Counted from the first letter of the stretch, positions 1 to 7,837 are shown. The stretch is 7,997 nt of DNA from Magnetovibrio sp. (GCA_016763255.1 JAESUA010000203.1:1-7997); one strand, 5' to 3'. Numbers and translations: made by a program. Notes: generated by a model from the sequence alone, not told the origin.

Positions 1-35
1 ATGCTGACATGGCGGGGGAAACGGGGTTTGTATGA
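1..35 (+). CDS. Possible 3' end of an upstream gene (partial)
   Basis: Reading from base 3, ten sense codons (ADMAGETGFV) run to a TGA at 33-35. That stop overlaps the ATG of the next gene in the form ATGA, the usual arrangement of translationally coupled genes in an operon. A second frame, beginning at base 1, also stays open to a TAA at 43-45, so the frame choice is not secure. Too little is visible to say anything about function. If real, the exporter operon starts upstream of this window and its promoter lies outside it. Confidence 0.3.
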   Translation, partial: ADMAGETGFV

Positions 36-3000
36 GCGTAGATAACCTAACAGACAGCATTTCGGCGCACCCCTTTTTCGCGGGGGTATCTGCCGACGCA
101 CTCGATCTGATTTCGAGCGCGGCTATCGTCATGAGCTACAAGCTGGGTGAAATGATCCTGCGCATGGGCGATCATGGCGATGGATTTTATGTCATCGAAC
201 TGGGCAAGGTCCGCATTGTCGATGACAGCGCAGATGGCAAGCCGATCACTTTGGCCTTGCTCAAAAAAGGCGGCAGCTTTGGCGAACGCTCGCTTTTGCA
301 TGATATCCAGGTTTCCGCCACGGTGCGTGCGGCCTCCAATGTGGTCGTTACCCGAATTGACGCCGAAGCATTTAAGTCCATCCTTGCACAACATCCCGAG
401 CTGCGCGCGCAGCTTGAAGCGTCAGCCGAAAAGCAAGATGAGTTCAATTTTCTCAAAACCCAAAACCTACTGGCCTCGCTAAAGCCCAAGGAAGTTCAAG
501 CCTTGGTCGCTGTGGTCAGGCGGCGCGCCCTCGCCGATGGCGAAACATTGTTTCAAGAAGGCGACCCGGGAAACCGTCTGTATATGGTCAAATCCGGTGC
601 CCTTAAAATCGTTAAGGGCAGCGCTGGGGGCAAGGTTCTTGGTTTTAAGAAAGAGGGCGAGGCCCTTGGCGAGATGGCGCTGGTGTTTAATGAACCGCGC
701 TCCGCAGGTGCGATTGCTGATGGCGAGACGGTGGTTCTCTCGTTAAGCCGCGATGATTTCGAAGCCGTCATTGGCAGTGGCAATAGAATCCAAGAAATGT
801 TGGCCGATCAGGCCAGTCGGCACCTGAAACAGCAGAAAACATTGATTTCAGATGCCTTCAAACCCCGCAAGCGCACGTCGCCGATCCCCCAGCACCGTTC
901 TCAAATTCGCCAATCTGATATGAAGTTTGGCCACTGGCTGTTGCCGATGATGGTGCCTGTGGCGACGACCGATGAACCGGTGCTTTGCGGTGTGGCGTGC
1001 TTGGCGATGGCCGGGGCCTTTTACAAGCAGCCGATCCAATTGGATTTGCTGGAAGAACGCCAATTGGAACATGGCCTGCCGGATGATTTACATTCCCTCA
1101 GCCGCAAGGCCGAGGGGGCGGGTTATATGACGCGCCTGATGAAGATCAAAGGTGACATCTTGCCCGCGATCCAATTACCGGCTGTGGTGCAGCTGGTGGA
1201 TGGTACCTTGGCGACGGTGTTTGAAATCACCAAAACCACGGTTTCGCTCATCAACCCCATGGTTGGGTATCAACAAATCACCCGCAAAGAATTCGCAAAT
1301 GAATGGGATGGCAACATTCTTTCGATCACCTATTCACCTGATTTCGGCGCGGTCGGCCAAGACGTTACCAAGCTTTATAAGCAATTTTTCCCTCTTCTGA
1401 AGCCTTATTGGCCGCTGGTCACTCGTCTGGTGGCGGTGGTTGTTTTGCTCAATCTGATGGGCTTGATGCCACCGTTTTTCACCAAGATCTTGATCGATGA
1501 TGTGCTGGTGGTCGGTGATTGGGACCTTTTGTACGTGATGTTGGGGGCCATTTTGGTGGCGTCGTTGTTGGCGATGGTCACCGGGACCGTACAGCAATTT
1601 CTGACCCTGCATTTGATGCGACGACTTTCGAATTCGTTGTTTGTGCGTTTCTTCGGTCATGTGATGGCGCTGCCGATCACGACCTTGAAAAAATGGGACA
1701 CGGGGGCGATCACCGCACGTTTCGAAGAAAACGAAAAAGTTCTGGAAACGACGTCCAACGGCGGCATGACGGTGTTGATGAACTCCATCAACATCATCAT
1801 TTATACGCCGATCCTGTTCATCATGGAGCCACGTTTGGCGGCGTTGGTGATGTTCTTTTCATTGTGCATGGCGGTGGTCACGGTGATGTGTGCGCCAAAG
1901 CTACGGCGCTTCGAGAGGCGTTCATTCGACATTGGCGCCAAGCGTGAATCTCATGTCATCGAAGTCGTCAAAGGCATCGGCACCATTAAAGCGTTGGCGC
2001 AGGAAAAAGATTTTTCGCGCAAAGGCATGGATCTGTTCAGGGCCGAACAGCAGATCGAGTATGAAAGTGAGATGTTCGACAACAAGATGGAATTGGCGAT
2101 CGAGTTTTTCGATCAGGCCGCCGATATCTTGGTGCTGGGCATTGGGGCGTACTTTGTCCTGGAAGGCTCGCTGTCGGCCGGTATGTTGATCGCCTTTACG
2201 GGCATTGCCAATCAGGTCACCGATCCGGTTGAAGAATTGGCCGATTTTTATGATGAGTATCTTGAGCTCAAAATTGCCCTGGAACGCTTGAACGATATCC
2301 TCTGCGCCGAGCGCGAGCCGCTCAACAGTGAGGTGATCTGCCCTGATTTGAAAGGCCACATCCGGTTCGAGAATGTGAGCTTTAAATACACGGACGATGG
2401 CCCGTGGATTTTGAAAGATATTGATCTTGATATTAAGGCCGGCCAAAAGGTTGCATTTGTCGGGCGTAGTGGGTCTGGCAAGTCGACCTTGGCGCGCACC
2501 GTCAACCGTTTGTTGGTGCCGACGCAAGGCAATATATACATTGATGACATTGACATTTCACGTGTGGATGTGACGACCTTGCGGCAAAAAATTGGCGTTG
2601 TCGAACAGTCGCCCTTTATCTTCAGCGGCACCATCCGCGATAACATTTCAATCGTCGATCCGTCCTTGGAGTTAGAGGCCGTCGTTTCAGCCGCGACCTT
2701 GGCCGGTGTCCACGAATTCGTCGATCATTTCCCCATGCGCTACGACACCCGCATCGGTGAAGGGGGGCGTAGTTTATCCGGTGGTCAGAGCCAACGCTTG
2801 ATCATCGCCCGTGCCCTGGCGGCCGACCCAAATATCTTGATCCTGGATGAGGCAACGTCTGCCTTGGATACGCAAAGCGAACGCATCATTCAAAAAAACC
2901 TGGATAAAATCATGCAGGGGCGGACCTCATTGGTGATCGCACATCGCCTTTCAACCATTCGCAATGCCGACGTGATTGTTGTGCTTGATGAAGGGCGGAT

Positions 3001-3091
3001 TGCGGAGCAGGGCTCGCACGACGAATTGATGAAGAAAAAAGGCCTTTACCATTATCTCGCAACACGCAGTTCTGCCAAACCGGATGCGTAA
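32..3091 (+). CDS. ABC exporter with two N-terminal cNMP-binding-like domains and a degenerate C39 peptidase-like domain
   Basis: An inner-membrane ABC half-transporter of 1019 residues, predicted to export a peptide or protein. Domains in order: cNMP fold A (about 14-130), cNMP fold B (about 147-262), a basic linker, C39-peptidase-like domain (about 300-440), six-helix ABC membrane domain (about 450-745, with hydrophobic stretches near 462-484, 503-527, 580-598, 602-620, 697-711 and 714-732), and a nucleotide-binding domain with Walker A GRSGSGKST (811-819), Q-loop Gln859, LSGGQ (915-919), Walker B with D939 and E940, and switch His971. The ATPase is complete. The peptidase-like domain keeps Cys319 (LCGVACLAM), but the Gln expected six residues before it is Thr313. 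A gapless alignment with the second exporter puts Thr392 and Asn408 at the His and Asp positions, so proteolysis is unlikely; it may bind or guide substrate, as the C39-like domain of HlyB does. cNMP B has the phosphate-cassette pair E214 and R223 (GEMALVFNEPRSA); in A the Arg is Val94. The start is ATG 32, preceded by G-rich sequence at 14-26. The order of domains resembles cyanobacterial HetC. Confidence 0.93.
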   Translation: MSVDNLTDSISAHPFFAGVSADALDLISSAAIVMSYKLGEMILRMGDHGDGFYVIELGKVRIVDDSADGKPITLALLKKGGSFGERSLLHDIQVSATVRAASNVVVTRIDAEAFKSILAQHPELRAQLEASAEKQDEFNFLKTQNLLASLKPKEVQALVAVVRRRALADGETLFQEGDPGNRLYMVKSGALKIVKGSAGGKVLGFKKEGEALGEMALVFNEPRSAGAIADGETVVLSLSRDDFEAVIGSGNRIQEMLADQASRHLKQQKTLISDAFKPRKRTSPIPQHRSQIRQSDMKFGHWLLPMMVPVATTDEPVLCGVACLAMAGAFYKQPIQLDLLEERQLEHGLPDDLHSLSRKAEGAGYMTRLMKIKGDILPAIQLPAVVQLVDGTLATVFEITKTTVSLINPMVGYQQITRKEFANEWDGNILSITYSPDFGAVGQDVTKLYKQFFPLLKPYWPLVTRLVAVVVLLNLMGLMPPFFTKILIDDVLVVGDWDLLYVMLGAILVASLLAMVTGTVQQFLTLHLMRRLSNSLFVRFFGHVMALPITTLKKWDTGAITARFEENEKVLETTSNGGMTVLMNSINIIIYTPILFIMEPRLAALVMFFSLCMAVVTVMCAPKLRRFERRSFDIGAKRESHVIEVVKGIGTIKALAQEKDFSRKGMDLFRAEQQIEYESEMFDNKMELAIEFFDQAADILVLGIGAYFVLEGSLSAGMLIAFTGIANQVTDPVEELADFYDEYLELKIALERLNDILCAEREPLNSEVICPDLKGHIRFENVSFKYTDDGPWILKDIDLDIKAGQKVAFVGRSGSGKSTLARTVNRLLVPTQGNIYIDDIDISRVDVTTLRQKIGVVEQSPFIFSGTIRDNISIVDPSLELEAVVSAATLAGVHEFVDHFPMRYDTRIGEGGRSLSGGQSQRLIIARALAADPNILILDEATSALDTQSERIIQKNLDKIMQGRTSLVIAHRLSTIRNADVIVVLDEGRIAEQGSHDELMKKKGLYHYLATRSSAKPDA

Positions 3092-3142
3092 TGACGCAGA
3101 CTCCTACGGGCTTGGCACGCCGAGAGTGAAAGCGAAAGTGAC

Positions 3143-4651
3143 ATGACCAAAAACGAGCAAAACGAGCAAGAACAAGACGGCCAAGTCGATTTTGGGACCG
3201 ACCAGATGCAGTCTCTGGATCGCCATGCAGAACGTAACCGCAGCGATGACGACCACTCGGATGTGATCGAGGCGGTGCCGACAATTTTGATGCGTGGCGC
3301 GATGTACAGTTTTATCGCCATCACGGTGATTGCGTTAGCCATTTCAATCTTCACCAAGGTTCATGTCAAGGTTATGGCCAAGGGGGCGATCGTTCCCGAA
3401 GGCCGCAATGTGTCGGTGGAATCACGCGAACAGGGTATCGCTTTGAAGGTGCATGTTGCCGAAGGTGATTACATCAAAAAGGGCGATCCGATCCTCACCC
3501 TACAGCGCAGCCAATCACATATTGATCTCGAGGCCCTCAGCCAACGTGTGAAGTTGGAACAAAACAAATTTGACCAATTGAGCAAGGCACGTGAGGTTTC
3601 GCGTCAGGTGATAAAGAACCCGCAGATTGTTTTGCAACGTCCATCATCCGAGTTTATCGATTCCGGAGCCGCGCTGGTTTATGTCAATGCCCTGCGCAAA
3701 GCCTTGAAAGATGTCAAACAGGCTGAATCCTACTTAAAGCGCTTTATGGATGAAGAACGCGGTATTTCCTTATCTCAAATCTCGCTCAGCAGGGAGACCC
3801 TTGGCCAGCACCGACGCAAAGTGGAGACCGGCAATGATGTATTGGTAACCCGGCGCAAAACCCTAGAGCGCAGACGTGCTGATCTCAAGCAAATTGAAAT
3901 TCTCGAAGCCAAGCGCATTGTTCCACGCTCGCAATTGAACACCGCCCAAAATTCTGTCAACGCGGCCATCGGTCAGGTCAATCAGCAGCAACAAGAAATT
4001 GCCCAAAGCAGATTATCGATTTCCAGCACGCGCCTCAGCATCGCCAACCTACAGGCCAACCTGATCAAAAAGGACAAAGAAATCAATTTGGCGGTTGAGC
4101 AAGCGCAATCGGCTGCCGATCAAGCGATCACCGAATTGGGGTCGGCCATCACCACCTTTACCAATACCATCAACGCCACCCAGGCCAATATTTTTGGACT
4201 CAATTCCAAATACAAATTGCAGCAAGTTCAAATTGGTAATCTCAAAATTGTCAGTCCGGTGGATGGCTTGATCACCGCGTTGGGGGTTAACAGCGCAGGT
4301 CGCATGGTGGGGCGCGGCAATTCGATCGCCACCATTGTGCCGGATACGGAAAATCGGATTGTGGTGGCCATCGTGCAAAACAAAGACACGGCATTCGTGA
4401 CCAAGGGCCTGCCTGCGCGGATCAAGGTCGACGCGTATCCCTATCGCAAATTCGGCACCATCGATGCTGAGGTGATAAGCCTTTATCCGATTCCCAACAA
4501 AGCGGAATTTGCGGTGCGCTTGTCGTTGAAAAAATCGACCATTACGGTGCGTGGCCAAGAAATGGCTTTGAAACCGGGGATGTCAGTCGAAGTAGATTTG
4601 TTGACCGAAAAACGCAGATTGATCGAAATCTTTCTGAGCAAGATGAATTAG
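3143..4651 (+). CDS. HlyD-family periplasmic adaptor (membrane-fusion protein)
   Basis: A 502-residue adaptor that should link the ABC exporters to an outer-membrane channel. The first 50 or so residues are charged, Gln/Asp-rich and cytoplasmic. One membrane anchor follows (about 54-72), then the first half of a lipoyl-like domain (about 80-125, with VAEGDYIKKGDPIL), a long Gln- and Lys-rich coiled-coil hairpin (about 128-345), the second lipoyl half (KIVSPVDG at 368-375), and a beta-barrel region. The C-terminus (residues 476-498, starting LKPGMSVEVDLL) fits the HlyD-family signature as I recall it, ending four residues before the TAG stop. Length is typical of the family. It lies 51 bases after the first exporter and 31 before the second, so all three are probably co-transcribed. 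The ribosome-binding site is weak (GAAAG-type, 3125-3139). This placement between two C39-type exporters resembles NHLM/bacteriocin export clusters, but no precursor peptide is visible. The outer-membrane partner, presumably TolC-like, must be encoded elsewhere. Confidence 0.92.
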   Translation: MTKNEQNEQEQDGQVDFGTDQMQSLDRHAERNRSDDDHSDVIEAVPTILMRGAMYSFIAITVIALAISIFTKVHVKVMAKGAIVPEGRNVSVESREQGIALKVHVAEGDYIKKGDPILTLQRSQSHIDLEALSQRVKLEQNKFDQLSKAREVSRQVIKNPQIVLQRPSSEFIDSGAALVYVNALRKALKDVKQAESYLKRFMDEERGISLSQISLSRETLGQHRRKVETGNDVLVTRRKTLERRRADLKQIEILEAKRIVPRSQLNTAQNSVNAAIGQVNQQQQEIAQSRLSISSTRLSIANLQANLIKKDKEINLAVEQAQSAADQAITELGSAITTFTNTINATQANIFGLNSKYKLQQVQIGNLKIVSPVDGLITALGVNSAGRMVGRGNSIATIVPDTENRIVVAIVQNKDTAFVTKGLPARIKVDAYPYRKFGTIDAEVISLYPIPNKAEFAVRLSLKKSTITVRGQEMALKPGMSVEVDLLTEKRRLIEIFLSKMN

Positions 4652-4669
4652 TCGCGCTGCTCAGGGAAA

Positions 4670-4675
4670 GAAGGG
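4670..4675 (+). promoter_or_regulatory. Ribosome-binding site of the second exporter
   Basis: GAAGGG lies seven bases before the ATG at 4683. It supports 4683 as the true start of the second exporter, and so supports the view that the reading frame begins well before the amber codon at 4974. No comparable site precedes the GTG at 4992. Confidence 0.65.
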
Positions 4676-4682
4676 TTCATTT

Positions 4683-4976
4683 ATGGCAATGTCACTGGCC
4701 AGACAACTCACCGAATTGACGGCATTTGCGCAACTGAGTGCAGATGACGTTGAGGCTATTGCCGCGCTGGGCAAGATGGTGCGGCTCTCGCCTTCAGACG
4801 TTCTTTGTGATCAAGGCCATGCCCCAGATGGTTTGTATCTGGTGTTGTCCGGGTCACTGGCGTTGGTGCGTGAACCCAATTCGAAAAACCCTATAACCGT
4901 TGATGTGCTTCATGATGGGGCCTTCTTCGCGGCAAAGTCTCTGTTTGAAGTGTCGGCCTTGCCGTATCGCGTCTAG
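4683..4976 (+). CDS. N-terminal piece of the second exporter: truncated cNMP-binding-like domain
   Basis: 97 codons from a well-supported ATG to an amber stop. The piece covers most of one cNMP fold: the N-terminal helix (LTELTAFAQLSADDVEAIA), the DGLYLVLSGSLALV strands and DGAFFAAKSLFEVSALPYRV, where it stops. The fold needs one or two more strands and its C-terminal helix. These are encoded in the same frame just after the stop (AQADEVVCKLIVREEFLAFL), so this is not an independent gene but the start of a 1041-codon frame. The phosphate-binding cassette is poor even before the stop: Ala84 replaces the sugar-contacting Glu and there is no Arg at the usual place, so this domain probably does not bind a nucleotide. 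Produced alone, the peptide would be an incomplete, probably unstable domain. Confidence 0.7.
   Translation: MAMSLARQLTELTAFAQLSADDVEAIAALGKMVRLSPSDVLCDQGHAPDGLYLVLSGSLALVREPNSKNPITVDVLHDGAFFAAKSLFEVSALPYRV
4974..4976 (+). other. In-frame amber codon interrupting the second exporter
   Basis: A TAG sits between GTC (Val97) and GCC, at codon 98 of a frame that is otherwise open from 4683 to 7808. Homology to cNMP folds continues across it (PYRV-stop-AQADEVVCKLIV) without loss of register, so a single substitution from a sense codon such as CAG, AAG, GAG or TGG is the simplest origin. TAG is used as an ordinary stop for the adaptor gene (4649-4651), where the protein ends just where the family ends, which argues against general reassignment of TAG. 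Possible explanations are a base-call error, a recent nonsense mutation, or readthrough. Confidence 0.9.
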
Positions 4977-4991
4977 GCCCAAGCCGATGAG

Positions 4992-7808
4992 GTGGTGTGT
5001 AAGCTCATCGTGCGCGAAGAGTTCCTTGCGTTCTTGGAGCAGAACAAAACTCTGGCGCGTAAAATCGTTCACTCCCGACGTTTATCATCTTTGGTCGCAT
5101 TCTTGGAGACGTGCCCATCATTGGTGGGGGTGCCACGCGAAGCATTGCAAGGTTTCGCCCGTCATGTCACCACCAAGACGGTGTCTGCCGGCGAACGCCT
5201 GATCAAGCAGGGAGAACGCGAAGACCATCTTTATATCGTGCGCCATGGTAAATTTGTCGTCACCCGTGATGAGGCCGTCAGTGCCCGCATCACTGTTTTG
5301 GGGCGTGGCGACGTGATTGGCGAAATAGCGGTTTTGTCGGGGGCCGTGCGTAACGCCAATGTCGATGCCGAAGAAGATGGAGAGGTGTTTGAATTCCCTG
5401 GCCAAGTGCTGCGCGATGCGGTCCATGCCCACGAAAGTTTACAAACAAACCTTGATCAATTGATGAAGGTGCGTGTCGATGAATTGGATGAGCGCGAAGA
5501 AAAACGCAAACGCCGGGCATCTGAATTCGAACGCAAAGAAGCCGAACGTCAAAAACGTATTGCCGATAGTCAAGCCCGCAAGGACGCCGAAGAGGCGGAG
5601 TTGGTGCAAACCGATACCTTCTGGCAGTCGCTACGTAAACGCGTATTCAAGCCAAAAAAACCGGCTATTCGCCAACACTCTCAGATGGATTGTTCGGCCG
5701 CGTGTTTGTGTACGGTGTGTGAGACATACGGCAAAACCATCTCCATCAACGTGGCGCGTGTAGTTGCGCGGGTGCGTCAAGATGGCGCATCGATGTCCAA
5801 TATCGTGCGCGCGTCAAAAGAATTTGGCTTTGTCGCGGAATCGTTTGTCAGCACCATCGAGCAGCTGCGAGAACGGAAATTACCGGCCATTGCCAACTGG
5901 AAGGGCTATCACTGGGTTGTTGTTCATGAGGTCACTGAAGACAGCGTGATTGTGGCCGACCCGGCCAAGGGCCTGGTGACCCAGACCATCGAAGAGTTCG
6001 AAGAAGGCTGGTCTCGCTACACCATCTTTTTGACGCCGACGCAAAAATTCGAGGAGTTAGAGGAAAGCAAACCGTCGTTGATGAGCTTTTGGCATTTCTT
6101 CGAGCCCTATAAACGGGTCATCGGGGAAATTTTTATTGCCGCCTTCTTCCTGCAAATCCTCGGCGTAGCGGTTCCTTTGTTTACCAAGTTTGTGGTCGAT
6201 GATGTGATCCTCAGGGGTGATACGCAGTGGTTGCTGTCGGCCTTGTTGGTGATGGGCGGCATTGCCATTACCAGCATGTTCTTGGAATATATCCGCGATA
6301 CGATGATTTTGAGGTTGTCGATCCGCTGTAACCTCAACATGTTGCATGCAGTCTATGATCGCATGTTGCGCCTGCCGATAGAATTTTTTGAAAACCGACG
6401 CACCGGTGACATCACCAACCGTTTGGAACAGCACGAAGAAATCGCCGACTTCATCACCGAAGACGGCCTAGAAACCTTCCTCAGTTTGATGACGGCGGTC
6501 GTTTATTTGTGCTTTATGTTCTATTTCAATGCTTGGTTGACCCTTGCCGCGATTGGTTTTTTGAGCTTCAACTTCTTTACCATCCGCTACATTTCACCGC
6601 GCATTCGTCAGGTGAGCAAAGAATCCTTCGTCAAAGAAGCGGAACAAGAAAGCCACCTGATTGAATCCATTCAAGGCGCGCAAACCCTGAAAACCATTGG
6701 TGCCGATTTTAGGGCCCGGTGGAAATATGAAAACAATTTTGCCGGAATTGCCAACTTAGAATTTAGGACCGCAAAACTGTCGCAGATTGCCGGTCTCATT
6801 GGCGGCACCTTGGACAGCTTCGGTGACATCGCGATCTTGTTCCTTGGAGGTGCTTATGTGATCTGGGGGGAAATGTCGGTCGGTGAATTGATCGCCTTCA
6901 CCGTGTTTGCCAACGGTGTGCAGGGCCCGATCATGGCGGTGATCGGCAAGTGGGACGAACTGCAAGAAGTTTATGTGGCAATCGAACGGCTCAATGACGT
7001 GTTGGAAAAAGAACCTGAATTTGAGCACGAAGCCAGCGATCAAGCCGATAAGGTTGCGCTACCGGGATTACGCGGCGATGTTGAATTTCGTAACGTGGCG
7101 TTTCGCTATGAACCAGATGATCCATCCAACGTTCTGCAAAATATCAACCTGACAATCGAAGCCGGTCAAAATGTCGCCTTTGTCGGGGCCAGCGGTTGCG
7201 GCAAGTCGACGTTGATTAAGTTGCTCTATGGCTTTTACATGCCCAGTGAAGGTGAAATTCACGTCGATGGCTTCGACATAAAGGATCTATGGCTGCCGTC
7301 GTTGCGCCAAACCATAGCCAGGGTGCCGCAAAAAAGCATGATCTTTAAGGGCACCGTGCGAGACAACATCGCCATGGCCTACCCAGAAGCGACCCTGGAT
7401 GATGTGCGCGAAGCCGCGACCATGGCCGGGGCGGATGAGTTTATCGCTAAGCTTCCGGCGGGCTATGAATCCCAACTGGAAGAGCAGGGCTCGAACCTCA
7501 GCGGTGGTCAGTGCCAGCGCCTGGCCATTGCGCGCGCCTTGCTGCAACCGGCATCAATGCTGGTGTTGGACGAGGCCACCTCGGCCCTGGACAATGAATC
7601 CGAACGGGTGGTGATGGAAAACATCAAGACTCATTATTCTGATAAAACCGTGTTCATCATCGCCCACCGCCTGTCGACCATCCGCCATGCCGATGTGATC
7701 GTGGTGCTCAACAACGGCCTGATCGTGGAAACCGGCAACCATGATGAATTGATGGCGCTCAACGGGTTTTATTATCAACTCGCTGCCAGCCAAAAATCGG
7801 TGAGCTGA
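4992..7808 (+). CDS. ABC exporter with cNMP-binding-like domain and an intact C39 leader peptidase (main part of amber-split gene)
   Basis: Residue numbers are for the full frame from 4683, counting the amber as 98. Parts in order: end of cNMP A; cNMP B (about 135-255) with phosphate-cassette residues E214 and R223 (GEIAVLSGAVRNANV); a highly charged Glu/Arg/Lys helix, probably a coiled coil (about 260-310); C39 peptidase (about 325-460); ABC membrane domain (about 470-760); and ATPase (about 800-1035). The peptidase has a complete catalytic set: Gln331, Cys337 (MDCSAACL), His410 (YHWVVVHEV) and Asp426 (ADP), so it should cleave a leader, typically after a double glycine. The ATPase has Walker A GASGCGKST (835-843), Q-loop Gln883, LSGGQ (939-943), Walker B D963 and E964, and His995. 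It is probably the catalytic partner of the first exporter in a heterodimer. The GTG at 4992 is only the first start-like codon after the stop; it would begin inside a beta strand and lacks a convincing ribosome-binding site. Later GTG or TTG codons near 5010 or 5124-5127 could equally serve. Domain identity is firm; expression is uncertain. Confidence 0.85.
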   Translation: MVCKLIVREEFLAFLEQNKTLARKIVHSRRLSSLVAFLETCPSLVGVPREALQGFARHVTTKTVSAGERLIKQGEREDHLYIVRHGKFVVTRDEAVSARITVLGRGDVIGEIAVLSGAVRNANVDAEEDGEVFEFPGQVLRDAVHAHESLQTNLDQLMKVRVDELDEREEKRKRRASEFERKEAERQKRIADSQARKDAEEAELVQTDTFWQSLRKRVFKPKKPAIRQHSQMDCSAACLCTVCETYGKTISINVARVVARVRQDGASMSNIVRASKEFGFVAESFVSTIEQLRERKLPAIANWKGYHWVVVHEVTEDSVIVADPAKGLVTQTIEEFEEGWSRYTIFLTPTQKFEELEESKPSLMSFWHFFEPYKRVIGEIFIAAFFLQILGVAVPLFTKFVVDDVILRGDTQWLLSALLVMGGIAITSMFLEYIRDTMILRLSIRCNLNMLHAVYDRMLRLPIEFFENRRTGDITNRLEQHEEIADFITEDGLETFLSLMTAVVYLCFMFYFNAWLTLAAIGFLSFNFFTIRYISPRIRQVSKESFVKEAEQESHLIESIQGAQTLKTIGADFRARWKYENNFAGIANLEFRTAKLSQIAGLIGGTLDSFGDIAILFLGGAYVIWGEMSVGELIAFTVFANGVQGPIMAVIGKWDELQEVYVAIERLNDVLEKEPEFEHEASDQADKVALPGLRGDVEFRNVAFRYEPDDPSNVLQNINLTIEAGQNVAFVGASGCGKSTLIKLLYGFYMPSEGEIHVDGFDIKDLWLPSLRQTIARVPQKSMIFKGTVRDNIAMAYPEATLDDVREAATMAGADEFIAKLPAGYESQLEEQGSNLSGGQCQRLAIARALLQPASMLVLDEATSALDNESERVVMENIKTHYSDKTVFIIAHRLSTIRHADVIVVLNNGLIVETGNHDELMALNGFYYQLAASQKSVS

Positions 7809-7837
7809 TATCTCTTATTAAGTCTGTGTTATCAACA

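Noticed and set aside
1922..2527. Minus-strand open frame of 201 codons inside the first exporter
   Set aside because: It lies wholly opposite a region with strong ABC-exporter coding signal, shows no recognisable domain, and is the kind of antisense shadow expected at this base composition.
4974..4976. Selenocysteine or a general stop-codon reassignment
   Set aside because: The codon is TAG rather than TGA, cNMP folds have no expected Sec at this point, and TAG acts as a normal stop at the natural end of the adaptor gene (4649-4651).
4992..4994. GTG as an authentic independent start for a separate gene
   Set aside because: No well-placed ribosome-binding site, and it would start inside the last strands of a cNMP fold whose beginning is encoded directly upstream in frame.
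4900..5202. Plus-strand frame that spans the amber codon in another register, as a possible frameshift bypass
   Set aside because: The true frame is the same before and after the stop, so a bypass would need two compensating shifts. The translated shadow has no cNMP-like sequence.
5654..5660. Run of seven A as a slippage site in the second exporter
   Set aside because: The frame and homology continue unchanged through it, and there is no alternative product that makes sense.
32..7808. One degenerate ATPase site, as in many heterodimeric exporters
   Set aside because: Both ATPase domains have Walker A Lys, LSGGQ, catalytic Glu (E940, E964) and switch His (H971, H995), so neither consensus site looks inactive.
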